From contig JABYQN010000002.1 in NCBI GenBank assembly GCA_022606135.1, forward strand, positions 682,001 through 746,000: a DNA stretch of 64,000 nt. Reading direction: 5' to 3'. The DNA is from Fomes fomentarius. Taxonomy: Eukaryota > Basidiomycota > Agaricomycetes > Polyporales > Polyporaceae. This document shows, piece after piece, positions 37,383-48,041 of this stretch. Made by a program: the position numbers and the translations under genes. Below the pieces are notes generated by a model. It worked only from the letters and a program-made list of their open reading frames with translations, had not been told where the DNA came from and made no database searches. Numbering within the stretch: position 1 is the first letter of the stretch; every line of letters begins with the position of its first letter.

Positions 37383-38661
37383 ACGCCAGAGGTCGCGTTC
37401 CCCAACGATCGGATCAGGGAAGAGGTCCATCAACAAACGGAAAGGGAGGCGCAGCGCTCGACGGCAAAGGCTTGTAGGGATAGGCGTGTGGGTATTAGCT
37501 CAATGCCCCCGCGAGCCCGATGGTTAGAGGCGGTCGCGCACTCGACTCGGATAGACGGTCACGATCTCCCATAGCGTATATGTAGACGTCTCCCAGCTAA
37601 GTTAACTTGCACTACTTACGACATGGAGTTCGCGCACATATAAGACTCATATCTTCTACTTGTAGACACTACATATACTACCATATTACCATACACACTA
37701 TTGCCTACATACTATCACAGCCACTACTTGACGCAGTGTACCCGCACTTGCACGAACGGTATCAATTTGATCATGCTGCCACCCAGGTCGAGACTGGATG
37801 CGTCGTGTGGGGCCTTGAAAGCCTGCAAGTGGATACTTCGTCGTAACAGCGGGTGAGAAACCATCTCTATTTGAGATACAAGTTATACAACGCTTGGGTT
37901 TCAAACGACGCGTGTTTCCGACGTAGGCTCTCAACCGCGAGGATGCTAATCCGGTGTCCTAGGCGATGCTCTACCTAGAAGACCTCTTCGGGTAGCAAAC
38001 ATCCATTGTGTTAGATACCGATGAAGTAAGCGCAGCTCAGAAGCTCGGGGTCTGCCAGATCCACAGATATCCGTAGATTCTTACAGTACGAATGTGCAGA
38101 GAGACTCACCAAGCTCTGCAGAGAACAGAGACATTGACATAGCCACCTCCTTCGATTCGATTTGCTGAATCACCCTCCACCACGTTGGCCAGCTCATCAA
38201 GACCGATTCGCGAGCGCGGTAATGAATTCGATTATCGTGAACTTATCGCTGTAGGGGGTAACAGGCGGAACCGGTATACACTTGATCCGCCAACCAAAGC
38301 TCAAGCTAAACTTTCGCGTATGACTGGCGAAACACCGCAAACAGGCGACGGGCATATAATGCACGATAGCTAGTTTCAAATACACCTGGGTTGAGAAGAC
38401 CTGTCAACGGGTGATCAACGATGTGGCTACCTTGGAGCACCGTGACAATTGCGTATCGGACGAACGACCTGAAGACGCACCTAGAGATCAACCACGAGAT
38501 AAAAGGGAACAAAGGACGACAGACACAGCTCAGTTATTGAAAGCACGAAAGCATTGCGAACCTCCAAAACAAGCAAGCTCGAAACACAGATTCGGATCCA
38601 CCTAAGCCGTTGTCAGAAAGTCGATTGTGGGATCAAGGAAGTGGCAAACTCACATCTCATC
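37383..38661. other. Intergenic, nothing recognised
   Basis: Includes a TA-rich low-complexity stretch at about 37640-37720 (repeated ACTACATA/ATACTA-like words). No gene or RNA supported. Confidence 0.4.
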
Positions 38662-40018
38662 TTATCTCCGCAGAACGCCGGCACCATACTTCCTCAGCCC
38701 ATTGTAACTGCGCAATGCGAGGTCGACTGCATCGTTGACCATCCTCTCGACGTGCTGCTCCGTTTGCGGCGAGAGGCGCCAGTGGTGCCTCTTATCAACA
38801 GATCTCTTCAGGTCGTCCCAAAGGGCGATAGCTTCCTCTATAGACGGTCGCATACTCGGTGCTTGGTGCTTCATTTTCTCGATCAGAGGGAAGAGAAATT
38901 CCATGTCCTTGTATTTCTGCGACGAAGGTAAAGTCAACAGGGAACACTTTCATGCACTACCGAGTTTACCTGTTCAAACTCTTGGAAGTATACGTTGCCC
39001 AATGAGAACACATCAACCTTGAAGGGATCGTAGGGGACGTCGTTGGAGAGTTCTGGGACCTCTGTATCTCGTCCGACATCACCAACAACGTATGTGGGGG
39101 CGTCAGGTGGGAAGCGGGTTGAAAGGTCGAAGTCGATGATGTAGTATTGCACCGGATGTTCATACCGTGTTAGAGGGGATACTTCGTATAAGCCGTCCGG
39201 AGTATAGTGTATTTGAACTGGGTGATGTCCTCCAGGAAAGAGCGGTCGTGCGTCCATCATGATGTTTGGCAGGGATATATCACTGTAATGTGTGATGAGA
39301 GTAGTAGTATTAGCCCTGTAAGCTGCGCCACGTACCGATGAGCAACACGATGCCTGTGCATGAAGGCTAAGCCCTGAAGGTGCCTTAATATCCATGCGAT
39401 CGGCGTGGGTTATGGTTGACTTACTTCCATTGTTTGGTCGATGAAGTCCACAAGCTCGCCAATATTATAGAACTCCGGATCGTTGAAGGGTCTTAGGTAA
39501 GGCATCACAACGAGAGAGGTGACATGGTCGAAAGGGTCTGAGATGACGTCGAGGATCGGTACGCAGTGGTTTTGAACTTCGTGGAAGGATGTCAAGTATT
39601 GGGCGATGCGGATTTCTTCCGAGTCTCTCTTCACGGCTTTGATCGCTACTACTTCGTTATTACTGGCACATCTGGCATCCAGGACTCTGTCTTTCTATGT
39701 TTGCATCGGGTGGACGTGAGTCAAGCCAAAGGCGTGGTCCATCATTATAGTATAATTGCCTACAAGGGATGCTGCAGAGTCCTCGCAGAACAATGGATCA
39801 AGATTGGTCCCAAGCCAAGATGGTTGCCAGCTCGGAGAATATCGTGGTCTCAAGAGGTATCCATGTTGCTGGAGGTATAGTTGACGTTTCTGCCAGAAGC
39901 GTTCGGAAGGGAGCAGGCTGTAGACGCCCATCTCTGTAGTACGGCTGGAACGTTCCGCAGCTTCATCACTTAAGTACGCATGTCGGGGCAAGGGTCTCTG
40001 ATGGCCAGCAGAAAGCAT
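38662..40018 (-). CDS. K1: atypical protein kinase of the repeated kinase/membrane-protein unit
   Basis: Start ATG at 40016-40018 (MLSAGHQRPLPRHAYLSDEA). The N-terminal module (PSERFWQKRQLYLQQHGYLL, RPRYSPSWQPSW) is shared by K1, K2 and K3. The kinase core follows: the VAIK lysine in NEVVAIKAVKR, then RDSEEIRIAQYL, MPYLRPFNDPEF and FMHRHRVAHRDISLPNIMMD, where the HRD is rebuilt across an intron. An insert (LFPGGHHPVQIHYTPDGLYE) precedes IIDFDLSTRF, where the metal-binding DFG is DFD. Next are DVFSLGNVYFQEFEQ and a C-lobe ending KYGAGVLRR. No Gly-rich loop is visible in the N-lobe. It is head-to-head with T1 across 420 bp. By family knowledge this is a basidiomycete-expanded kinase-like group with unknown substrates; the DFD change may alter activity. 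Confidence 0.8.
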
Positions 40019-40438
40019 CACGAGAAAGGAGAGAGTGTATGAAACGGAATTGTAGCGCGCTCAGACAACGCGGTTGGCGCAAGAAGCCAACGTGCACGTG
40101 GCCTCGTGGACGGGGTATGGTCCCAAAAACGGCAAGTCCGTTTGGGCGCTCTGGTACGCTGTGCTTCCTCTTCGCGCTCGGCCGCCAGGTGCAAGTGTAT
40201 ACTACCTCTTATTCATCAATTCTCATACGCAGGGACAAGCTATGCTCTCTTCTTTTGATGCACGCTAAACACACGATGCACTCTGGCTCACGGCGAAGAC
40301 CGAGTGAGGCCTCGAAGTGCACCTTAAATGTTGCCGTCACCTCAGCATTGTGCAGCAGGGATCCCCATACCTTCTCCGCTTCGTATACTCTCAGTCGCTC
40401 GTACACCTCTTCTGCAATATCAGACGCCTACTGGCACA
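40019..40438. promoter_or_regulatory. Divergent promoter of K1 and T1
   Basis: These 420 bp separate the K1 and T1 start codons. They contain GCTCAGACAACGCGGTTGGC at 40059-40078, which recurs exactly in the K2/T2 promoter at 43540-43559, the same distance (about 41 bp) upstream of the kinase ATG and in the same orientation. Confidence 0.65.
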
Positions 40439-41645
40439 ATGTCAGACTATGGCTACGCAGTGTGGGGCTTCGCAGCCAGCATACTCAGCACCGTCTTTCT
40501 AGTGCCACTCGCCTATGCCTTGATGAGTGGCGGAATGCCCACAGCGCAGATGCGCGAGCTGGATGCACTGCTCTCTGAAACGGAAGTCCTTCTGAGCTCC
40601 GCTATCCGTGAGGGTATTATCGACTACCGCCAATACGAGCTCACCTTGAACGGAGATATGTGGCGGTATGTACCACTTCAATGGTCTGGACTCCCATCAC
40701 GACTTATCCCCATATCAACCTCTGACGTAGTGCTAAGGCCGAGGTCGATAACCTACGCGCGCAAGTCTACAACATTAATGGGTTCTGGGAAGAGTTCTGG
40801 TGCTGGATTAGAGGGGGGCTTTCTGGAGCGTTCAATAAAGCCATGAAGGAGCTTCACAGACTCCGAGGCGAGATCGCAGTACGTCAGACTGGATTTGCTC
40901 TACCTTATTTCTAAAGCATACTTACAACGCCCGTACAGACACGTAGTTCCAGGGGCAGGGTGAAGCTGGAGAAGATGGGATGCACCGTGAATCCCATCCT
41001 AGTGGTCTACTCTAAAGGTTCGCTATCTTAGTGCGACTTATATTATTGCTGTTTACATCTTCCGTAGAGAGCATCTCACATCTTGTATTATCAACTCCAA
41101 CACCCACCATCGCAGCGATGCTGCCGCTCCGCGTTGATCATGACCCCAACTCGCAGCCGGGTGACCTTGTAGCGGCGCCGATGGTGCCATCAAGCCGCAA
41201 CACTCATCTACCTGCCACTACAGCCTCCCACGCCACGTATGCTTCTCTCCCCCGCGTCACCGAGCACACGACCCTTCAAGCAATTCCATCTTCGGCTACA
41301 GCTCTAGATACTCTCCCGCCGCTTGTCTTCTCGCCCGACACACAGGCATCGACAAAGAATCAGCGTCGCGCCAGACGTGACGTCCTCGCCGGGTTCACTC
41401 AAAAGCTGAATCGTTCGACCGACGCTCGGGCCACTTGGGAATCCGTGACTCCAGCGACTCTTGAGGGCAACAGGCGTCTCAGTCGCCTGAGAGGCAAGTT
41501 CGTCGGCTTCTTCCGTGGGTCTGATACGACCCTCCCTCGCCACACGGGCTTCTTCCCTTTCCCTTACTCATCTCCTGATCCATTCTCGAAGGCAAGTATC
41601 GATGACGCGTCGCATCTGGACGAGAAGGTCGTCGCACAGATGTAA
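40439..41645 (+). CDS. T1: membrane-anchored coiled-coil partner of K1
   Basis: Start ATG at 40439 (MSDYGYAVWGFAASILSTVF). A single hydrophobic helix at residues about 8-28 is followed by GGMPTAQMRELDALLSETEV and REGIIDYRQYE. Spliced exons then give a coiled coil (AKAEVDNLRAQVYNINGFWE and MKELHRLRGEIA), TRSSRGRVKLEKMGCTVNPI, and a last exon with ESISHLVLSTPTPT. A Ser/Thr/Pro-rich, basic tail carries GFFRGSDTTLPRHTGFFPF before the stop at 41645. Exon phases equal those of T2 and T3. The protein would sit in a membrane by its N-terminus with a long cytosolic helical part. The Ser/Thr-rich tail could be a kinase substrate, which is an inference from pairing with K1. No known domain. Confidence 0.75.
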
Positions 41646-42136
41646 CTAGACACACCCTGGTTCCTCCCTCATCCGTTTCTCCTCTACGTCTTCGGAAGAA
41701 GTTTCTCCTTTCCCCTCTTCCCTCCCCAGCCTCACCTTGCTATATATTCTGTGTGCCATATCTGATGGACCTCGGTAGTCGCTTGTGCCGTGCATGTGTG
41801 TATCATACCTATGTCGTCAGGCGTCTGCGTGTACGTTAGTAGAAGTATTGCTGTATGTTACTCGAGGCGTGGCTGTACGTTGCTCGAGGCATAGCTGTGC
41901 TGTGCAGGATCGCTGCATCCGGTAACGATGTTGGCAATTTGCGGGTCTTCATGCATCGGGGAAGCGTGCGAAAACTCTATATGAGACTAAGTATACAGGC
42001 AGTTAACCAAAAGCAAAAATACAGAACTGCGAACGTCGAAAGCGAGCTTGAGGCACATCTCCGCCTACACCTGACTCCTGGGCCGTCGTCAATAGGCAAA
42101 TATTGGGATTAATCGGTGGCGGACTCACATCTCATC
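41646..42136. other. Intergenic between T1 and K2 (convergent 3' ends)
   Basis: Contains a short direct repeat GTTACTCGAGGCGTGGCTGT / GTTGCTCGAGGCATAGCTGT at about 41857-41901. Otherwise nothing recognised. Confidence 0.4.
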
Positions 42137-43499
42137 TTATCTCCCCAACATGCCTGCGCCGTACTTCCACAGTCCATTGTAACTGCGCAGTGCGAGGTCA
42201 ACTGCGTCGTTGACTATTCTCTCCACTGGCTGCTCCGCTTTCGGTGATAGACGCCAGTGATGCTTCTTAGTAACCGACTTTTTCAAGTCTTTCCAGTGAG
42301 CGATCGTTTGGTCGATAGAGGGTCGCATGCTTGGCGCCTCGTGCTTCATTGTGTCGATCAGAGGCACAAGAAACTCCGTGTCTTTGAATTTCTAAGAAGG
42401 ATGTGAGGACGCCGTGGTGAACTACGATTCAATGATACAATAGCTTACCTGCTCGAACTCTTTGTGATAGACGTTTCCCATGGAGAATATGTCGACCTTG
42501 AATGCGTCGTACGGTACATGGTCAGAAAGCTCTGGAACGTCTGTGTCACGTCCGATCTCGCCGACAACATATGAGGATGCATCAGGAGGAAAGCGTGTCG
42601 AGAGTCCGAAGTCGATGAAGTAGTACCGCACGGGATTCTGAAGTCTAGACAGAGGAGATACTCTATATAGAGCGTCGCGAGTATAGTTCTGATGAACGGG
42701 ATGGTATCCGTCCGGATAAAGCGGTCGTGCGTCCATCATGATGTTTGGAACGGATATGTCCCTATGGTCGTGTGAGTAATGCGAAAACGTGAGGCGTGAA
42801 CTGAGCCTCACCGATGAGCAACCCGATGTCTGTGCATGAAGGCCAGACCCTGAGAAAGGCGGATTTGGTGAGTTCGGCAAGTTTACGATATTTCACTGGA
42901 TGTAGTACCTCGAGAGTCTGGTCCACAAAATCTACAACTTCCCCTATGTGTTCGAAGTCAGGGTCGTTACATGCCCTAAGGAAAGGCATAGTGATAAAAC
43001 ACCACTCCGGATTGAGAGGATCCGGGATGACGTCGAGAATAGATATGCAATGGTTGTCGGGTTCACAGGAAGAGGCGAAGAACTGAGCAATATCAATCTC
43101 TTCGGAACCTTTCCTCACGGACTTGACCACGACCAAGGCATTATCTTGGGCCCGTCTGGCATCTATGACGCCGTCTTCCTATCGACGCAAGGGCAAAAGC
43201 GAGAGCTGACTATGAATTCCTGCAACTTATACGATACATGTACTCACGTTTGAGATGATCGAATCCTCACAGAACATTGGAGCTAAATTTGTTCCTATCC
43301 ATGAAGGCTGCCAATCTGGCGAATATCTGGGCCTCAGGAGGTAACCATGTCGCTGTAAATGTGGTTGGCGTTCCTGCCAAAAACGCTCGCTGGTGACAAG
43401 CTTATAGACACCCATCTGGGTAAGCCGGTCGTAACGTTCCACATCTTCATCGCTCAGTAAAGCATGTCGAGGCAAACGTTTCTGATCAGCAGCCGACAT
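42137..43499 (-). CDS. K2: atypical protein kinase of the repeated unit
   Basis: The start is ATG at 43497-43499 (MSAADQKRLPRHALLSDEDV), chosen because K3 begins MSATSNQKRLPRHA. The same N-terminal module follows (SERFWQERQPHLQRHGYLLR, PRYSPDWQPSWIG). The kinase core has VVVKSVRKGSEEIDIAQFF, MPFLRACNDPDF, FMHRHRVAHRDISVPNIMMD (HRD across an intron), the insert YPDGYHPVHQNYTRDALYRV, a normal YFIDFGLSTRF, and IFSMGNVYHKEFEQ. The C-lobe ends NGLWKYGAGMLGR with stop at 42137. HRD, DFG and the invariant Lys are present, so catalysis is plausible; a Gly-rich loop is not visible. The 3' ends of K1 and K2 are also clearly similar at the DNA level, pointing to tandem duplication of the whole unit. Confidence 0.82.
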
Positions 43500-43945
43500 G
43501 GCCTGAGCATAAGCAGGGGGAGAGCGCAAACAGAGATCCGCTCAGACAACGCGGTTGGCCAGAAGAAGTCCAAACACATGGCCATAACGTGTCACAACAA
43601 AGTAAGTGGTTTGAGCGCTAGATGTGGTACTAGCCGCCCGTTAATTCATTGTGCACGCGTTCTAAGCCAGGCAAGGTCAGGGCACGTACATACTACCTCC
43701 GAGGCTTCCATCAGTCTGCGGCTGCGTTCTTGGGCTGCTCCATCTAATTTGTTTTTTCATCACGTCCACAACATGTTCCAGCGCCGCGAGGTCTACTAGG
43801 AGCACATAAATGGTCGACGGTTACTCTCTGGTGTGTGCAGACTCAACTTCTGCAAGAGATCCCCACATTGCCCGCCTTGCCCCTCTTCTCTTTCTCTATA
43901 CTCTCCTCTGCGCGTCTTTGTAACTGACGATACAGCTCTGGCATC
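43500..43945. promoter_or_regulatory. Divergent promoter of K2 and T2
   Basis: These 446 bp between the two start codons hold the second exact copy of the 20-bp block GCTCAGACAACGCGGTTGGC at 43540-43559. A CAGACTCAACTTCTGCAAGA-type pyrimidine/purine leader precedes the T2 ATG. Confidence 0.65.
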
Positions 43946-45197
43946 ATGTCAGGCAAAGGATATGAGTCTTGGGGCTTCACGGCAAGCATTATCAGTACCA
44001 TATTCTTGGTGCCACTACTCTACGCCTGGACAAAGGGACCTTTGCCCTCCACTAAGATACGTGAGATGGAGTCTCTGCTGCTCGAGACACAAAATCTCTT
44101 GCTCTCCGCTGTTCAGGAGGGGACCATCACGTATCAGCTCTATGAGCGCAAACTCGAGGACGAGATGTGGGCGTACGTATTTCTCCGAATCATGCATTTG
44201 CTTGTCTTTGACTCACCGCATATACTAGGCTTAAGGTTCAAGCGGATACCTTGCGCGCCAAAGTATACAACATCACAAGCGCGTGGCAGGAGCTCAGGCT
44301 GTGGAAAGCAGGCTTGTCGCAACAAATCGCCGACCTCATGGTCAGACTGTACAAGGTCCGAGGAAAGATTGCAGTGAGTCATCTCGTATACTGATCGCGT
44401 TCAAACCCTGTTACTGATACCTTTAATGCAGACCAGCAGCTCGAGAGGTAGGGCGGAGCTATCGAACATGGGCTGCACCATCAATCCCACCCTAGCCGTC
44501 TACTCAAGAGGTGCGTCTGCATCACCTACGGACTGTGTATTCATACTGAGCAGCCCTTAACCGTTCTAGAGCGCATCACCCACCTCACACTGCCAGCTCC
44601 TCCCCTGGTGCTTGCGCTACTTTACCTCCTTACTCCGAAACCCATCGGTGCACACTAGCGTCCTATTCGGGTGCGGTCGCGGTCCAGTCTTCACCTCACA
44701 GCCATCTCCTTGCCACCGGTTATTCATGCTATCCGCACGCACCGGATGCAGCTAGCGCTTCGCCGCCTGCCATTGGAGATTCTGCGACGACATTTGCAGT
44801 CCGGTCGTCAATATGCGAAGCGCATGCTGTGCCTTCTCTCACTTTCCCATCGCAAGAGAAGACAACGATGGAGAGACCTCCCCCGGCACAACACGTCCCG
44901 CTCACCCACGAGAACAAGGTGAATCATCCTCTCGATGGACGGGCCAGCTGGCAGGCCGCGTCTCCGGTACCTTCGCGTCCACGTCCCAACAAGGGGAGGA
45001 ACAAGAACAATGGCTCCAATCGCCTGAGTGTCTTGGTCGGCTTCTTCCGTAGGTCTTCTGATATGACCCTCCCTCGCCAAACGGGCTTCTTCTCCTACCC
45101 CTTTTCTGCCCCGGCCCCGACGTCGGGCAAGGGTGAACCTGGCATGTTGGGATCGGAGCGGAAGGGCGTCGTCGCCGAAGTGCAGCTACCCGTTTGA
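43946..45197 (+). CDS. T2: membrane-anchored coiled-coil partner of K2
   Basis: Start ATG at 43946 (MSGKGYESWGFTASIISTIF). The TM helix is followed by GPLPSTKIREMESLLLETQN and QEGTITYQLYERKLEDEMW. Spliced exons then give ALKVQADTLRAKVYNITSAW and LMVRLYKVRGKIA, then SSSRGRAELSNMGCTINPTL and ERITHLTLPAPP. The tail holds GFFRRSSDMTLPRQTGFFSY before the stop at 45197, matching the T1 tail motif. Between about 44640 and 44790 the reading frame changes, and the direct continuation meets a stop (GAH then TAG at about 44656). Either one more intron or a small indel lies there, so the C-terminal part may be lost in this copy. Function as for T1, inferred only. Confidence 0.68.
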
Positions 45198-46185
45198 TGA
45201 AGTCCGCGCTCACGCCACTCATCAAATGCGTGGGGTGCTCATCCCTTTCTTCTATCCCTAACTCCACTGTCCACTTATGGCTCACAGCCATACGTACTGC
45301 ATGTTTTCCTGTTCTCGGCCTGCTCTCCCTCGCTCTCCCCACCGCCTTATCTTCTCCTCTTTCGCCCCGCGAAATATGTTCTATGTACTGTATTCTATTA
45401 ACTCTTTGAGGGTGTGTATGCATAGCATCGAAATCTGCATGTACGTCAACATACGCGTTGCAACATAGCCTGAGTTGCATGCGCTATCGACGTTCACGAC
45501 ACGTGTGTCGCTGCAACCACGCATCGGGAAATGAACGAAAGAGGCCACGTATGCAGTGGTTTCGGCCCCCGTTGATGGCCGGCTGCTTGAGGGACGCAAG
45601 GAAAGGCAGCACGCGCGGACTGCGGTCTGGACTCCATGGGCGGTCGGAGAACAGGCATGTGTCATCCGCGTTGTGTTGCATATGCTTGAGGCCCTTTACA
45701 GAGGCTGTTTAACGATGATCTCAGGCGATCAGCAGCTTCGATTCCAGATGACACGGCATGACAGTCGAAGCATGTTCCCCCTACTCGGTCAGCGAGCGAT
45801 AAGATCTACAATTGACGAACGAAGACTACGATTGAGCTAACGGAGAATTCTTTGACGTCACATCTGAAATCCGTTGAGACACAAACACTCATGTTTACAC
45901 CGATGGTCAACTCATTGGGAGATCATAATGGCAGGCAGCTTACGAGTCTGCCCTCTTCGTAGTTGACAGGTTGCTTGGCGAGCTTGAAGACGTCGTGCAT
46001 ACAATCATACCAGATCGACAAAGTAATAAGCAATTAAAGACGCGGGGAGAAAGACGTCCACAGCAGCGTTCAGTATACGCACAGCACGAAAGCAAGATGA
46101 CGAGACACGGGATCTATGAACTGAGTCATGTTGCCGTTAGCTAACGCTCGCTAATGTAGCGGTAGGCTTACTGAAGAAGATGCAG
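45198..46185. other. Intergenic between T2 and K3, nothing recognised
   Basis: About 1 kb with no supported gene. Open frames at 45381-45712 overlap on opposite strands and have no recognisable sequence. Confidence 0.4.
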
Positions 46186-47537
46186 TCAACTGGTAGCGTA
46201 CCCGCCCTTGAACACATTCCACGCGGCAGCGACGGTATTGTTGAATACACGCTCTATCATGGGCTCGGACCTGGGAGCGAGACGTGAACGGTACACCCAC
46301 GCCTCGAGCTTGGCCTTGATATCCTTCCACTGCGTGGATATCTCGTCCATTGGCGGTCGCTTCTCCGGATGCTCCTCTTTCATTCGCTCGATCATCGAGA
46401 GGAGGAATTCTACGCCGCTATACTTCTGCGAGATCGGTAAGTACAACAGGTATCCCGAGACGTTTGTTGGGCCACACCTCTTCGAATTCTTTGAAATAGA
46501 GGTTTCCAAGGGCGTAGATGTCCACCTTGAAAGGGTCGTACGGAGTATGAGAAGAGAGCTCAGGTACTTTGTCATCCCGACCGACGTCTCCGACAGCGTA
46601 GCGTGGGTCACCGTCGGAGAACATCATAGATAGTCCGAAGTCTATATAGAAGTATCGGACAGGACGCTCGGTACGCGTCAAAGGCGTGGCCTTGAACATG
46701 GCGTCAGGTGTGTAGTTTCGGCGAACGGGATGATGTCCTCCGGGATACAAGGCCCGTCCGTCCATCATGATATTCGCAACGGCGATGTCACTATGCGATA
46801 GGTTCAGGTCAACGCTAGTGCAGAGCATGAAGCATATCGTGAATATCGTGACCCCACCGATGTGCAACATTCTGTTTGTGAAGAAAAGCAAGACCCTTTC
46901 GAAGAAGTCAGCACGAGTAATGGCTCCACGAGTGTGAATGACGAACCTCAACGGTCTGATCGATGAAGTCAATCACCTCTCCAATCGTCCAAAATTCGGG
47001 ATCGTTGCACGGTCGAAGGTACGGCATTACCATCAAGGACAAATTTGAGTTAAGGGGATCCGGTAACACCTGGAAGATAGGGATGCAGTGGTTTTGGGAC
47101 TCTCGGATCGATGACAGAAACTGAGTAATCTGCAACTCCCGTTTGTCGTTCTGTGTCACTTTGATTGCCACACGTTCACCATCCTCAACACGAGTGGCAT
47201 CAATGACCTGGTCGAACTGTGAGCAAGAGTTGGTTAGATCCTGTTCATACGGCATCGACTAAGGGGTAGGTGCTCCTACTTGAAGCATTACCGAGTCTTC
47301 ACAGTATGCGGGCTGCAGAGTGGTGCCTATCCAGGACGGTTTCCAATCGGGTGAGTACCGTGGCCTGAGTGAGTAGCCCAGCTTCTGCAAGAAGGGTTGA
47401 CGATCTCTCCAGGGTTTTTCGCCTGGCAACAGGTTGTAATAACCAGCATTTGTGGCCTGCGCGGCACTTTCGACTGAAGCCTGAGAGTTCAGAGTAGCAT
47501 GACGAGGCAGTCGCTTTTGGTTCGACGTCGCCGACAT
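46186..47537 (-). CDS. K3: atypical protein kinase of the repeated unit
   Basis: Start ATG at 47535-47537 (MSATSNQKRLPRHATLNSQA). The N-terminal module is GEKPWRDRQPFLQKLGYSLR, PRYSPDWKPSWIG. The core has QVIDATRVEDGERVAIKVTQ, ELQITQFLSSI and MPYLRPCNDPEFW. The next exons join as GLAFLHKQNV, AHRD rebuilt over the intron, then IAVANIMMD. The insert YPGGHHPVRRNYTPDAMFKA, YFYIDFGLSMMF and IYALGNLYFKEFEE follow, and the C-lobe ends NVFKGGYATS with stop at 46186. Lys, HRD-N and DFG are intact. It is the most diverged of the three kinases, as T3 is of the T proteins, so the pair seems to have evolved together. Confidence 0.8.
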
Positions 47538-48041
47538 AAGCAGAGCGCAAGAAGTGAACGGATCGCAGATTGAGGCTGCATCATATTCTACGTCGAGTTG
47601 GGAAAAACCGAGAACGTGTAGAACGCGTGGCCTACCATATCCGGTAAGTTAGTTGGAGGATCTGGGGAAGCCTCTAGGAGGAAGATTCAGTCCGACAGGA
47701 CTTCGGACGCGTAATCCGATCAGTGAGATAATCCAATACTCGCATCGCTGGGTGCCTCGCGCGAACGGTGAACGCGCAAGTGTGCTTTCTAGAGATCCGA
47801 GTCCAGCATGCGCTATCCACGTTGTCTAGAGGCTAGAGGCAAACCCCCTCCGAGTCGTCGCTGAATCCACGCATATATACCCGCACAAGTTACAGGACAT
47901 TCTCGTATCGTTGCTCCTCCGCCCCTCCCCCCTCCCCCCTCCCCCTCCCCCTCCCCTCGATAATTTCCGCGTCCTGTTCACTCGATCCACGTTATCCTCC
48001 GACTCGACGATTCGATTACTCTGTGCTTGAAGCACTCCCTG
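47538..48041. promoter_or_regulatory. Divergent promoter of K3 and T3
   Basis: These 504 bp separate the start codons. They lack the 20-bp block of units 1 and 2 but hold an extreme C-rich tract at 47914-47958, about 85-130 bp upstream of the T3 start. Confidence 0.6.
47914..47958. repeat. C-rich polypyrimidine tract (G-quadruplex-prone on minus strand)
   Basis: The plus strand is a run of CCCCT/CCCCCT words. The minus strand therefore has at least six runs of four to six G separated by one or two bases, which satisfies the usual four-run G-quadruplex rule several times over. Confidence 0.9.

Noticed and set aside
37480..37590. Possible tRNA (GATGGTTAGAGGCGGTCGCGC resembles a D-arm region)
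   Set aside because: No acceptor-stem pairing or T-loop (GTTCRANNC) at the right distance; no tRNA or rRNA could be supported anywhere in the window.
46800..46870. K3 seemed to have HSD instead of the catalytic HRD
   Set aside because: Reading through the intron produced the false Ser. With donor CG|GTGGGG and acceptor ATAG|T the codon is CGT, giving a normal AHRD.
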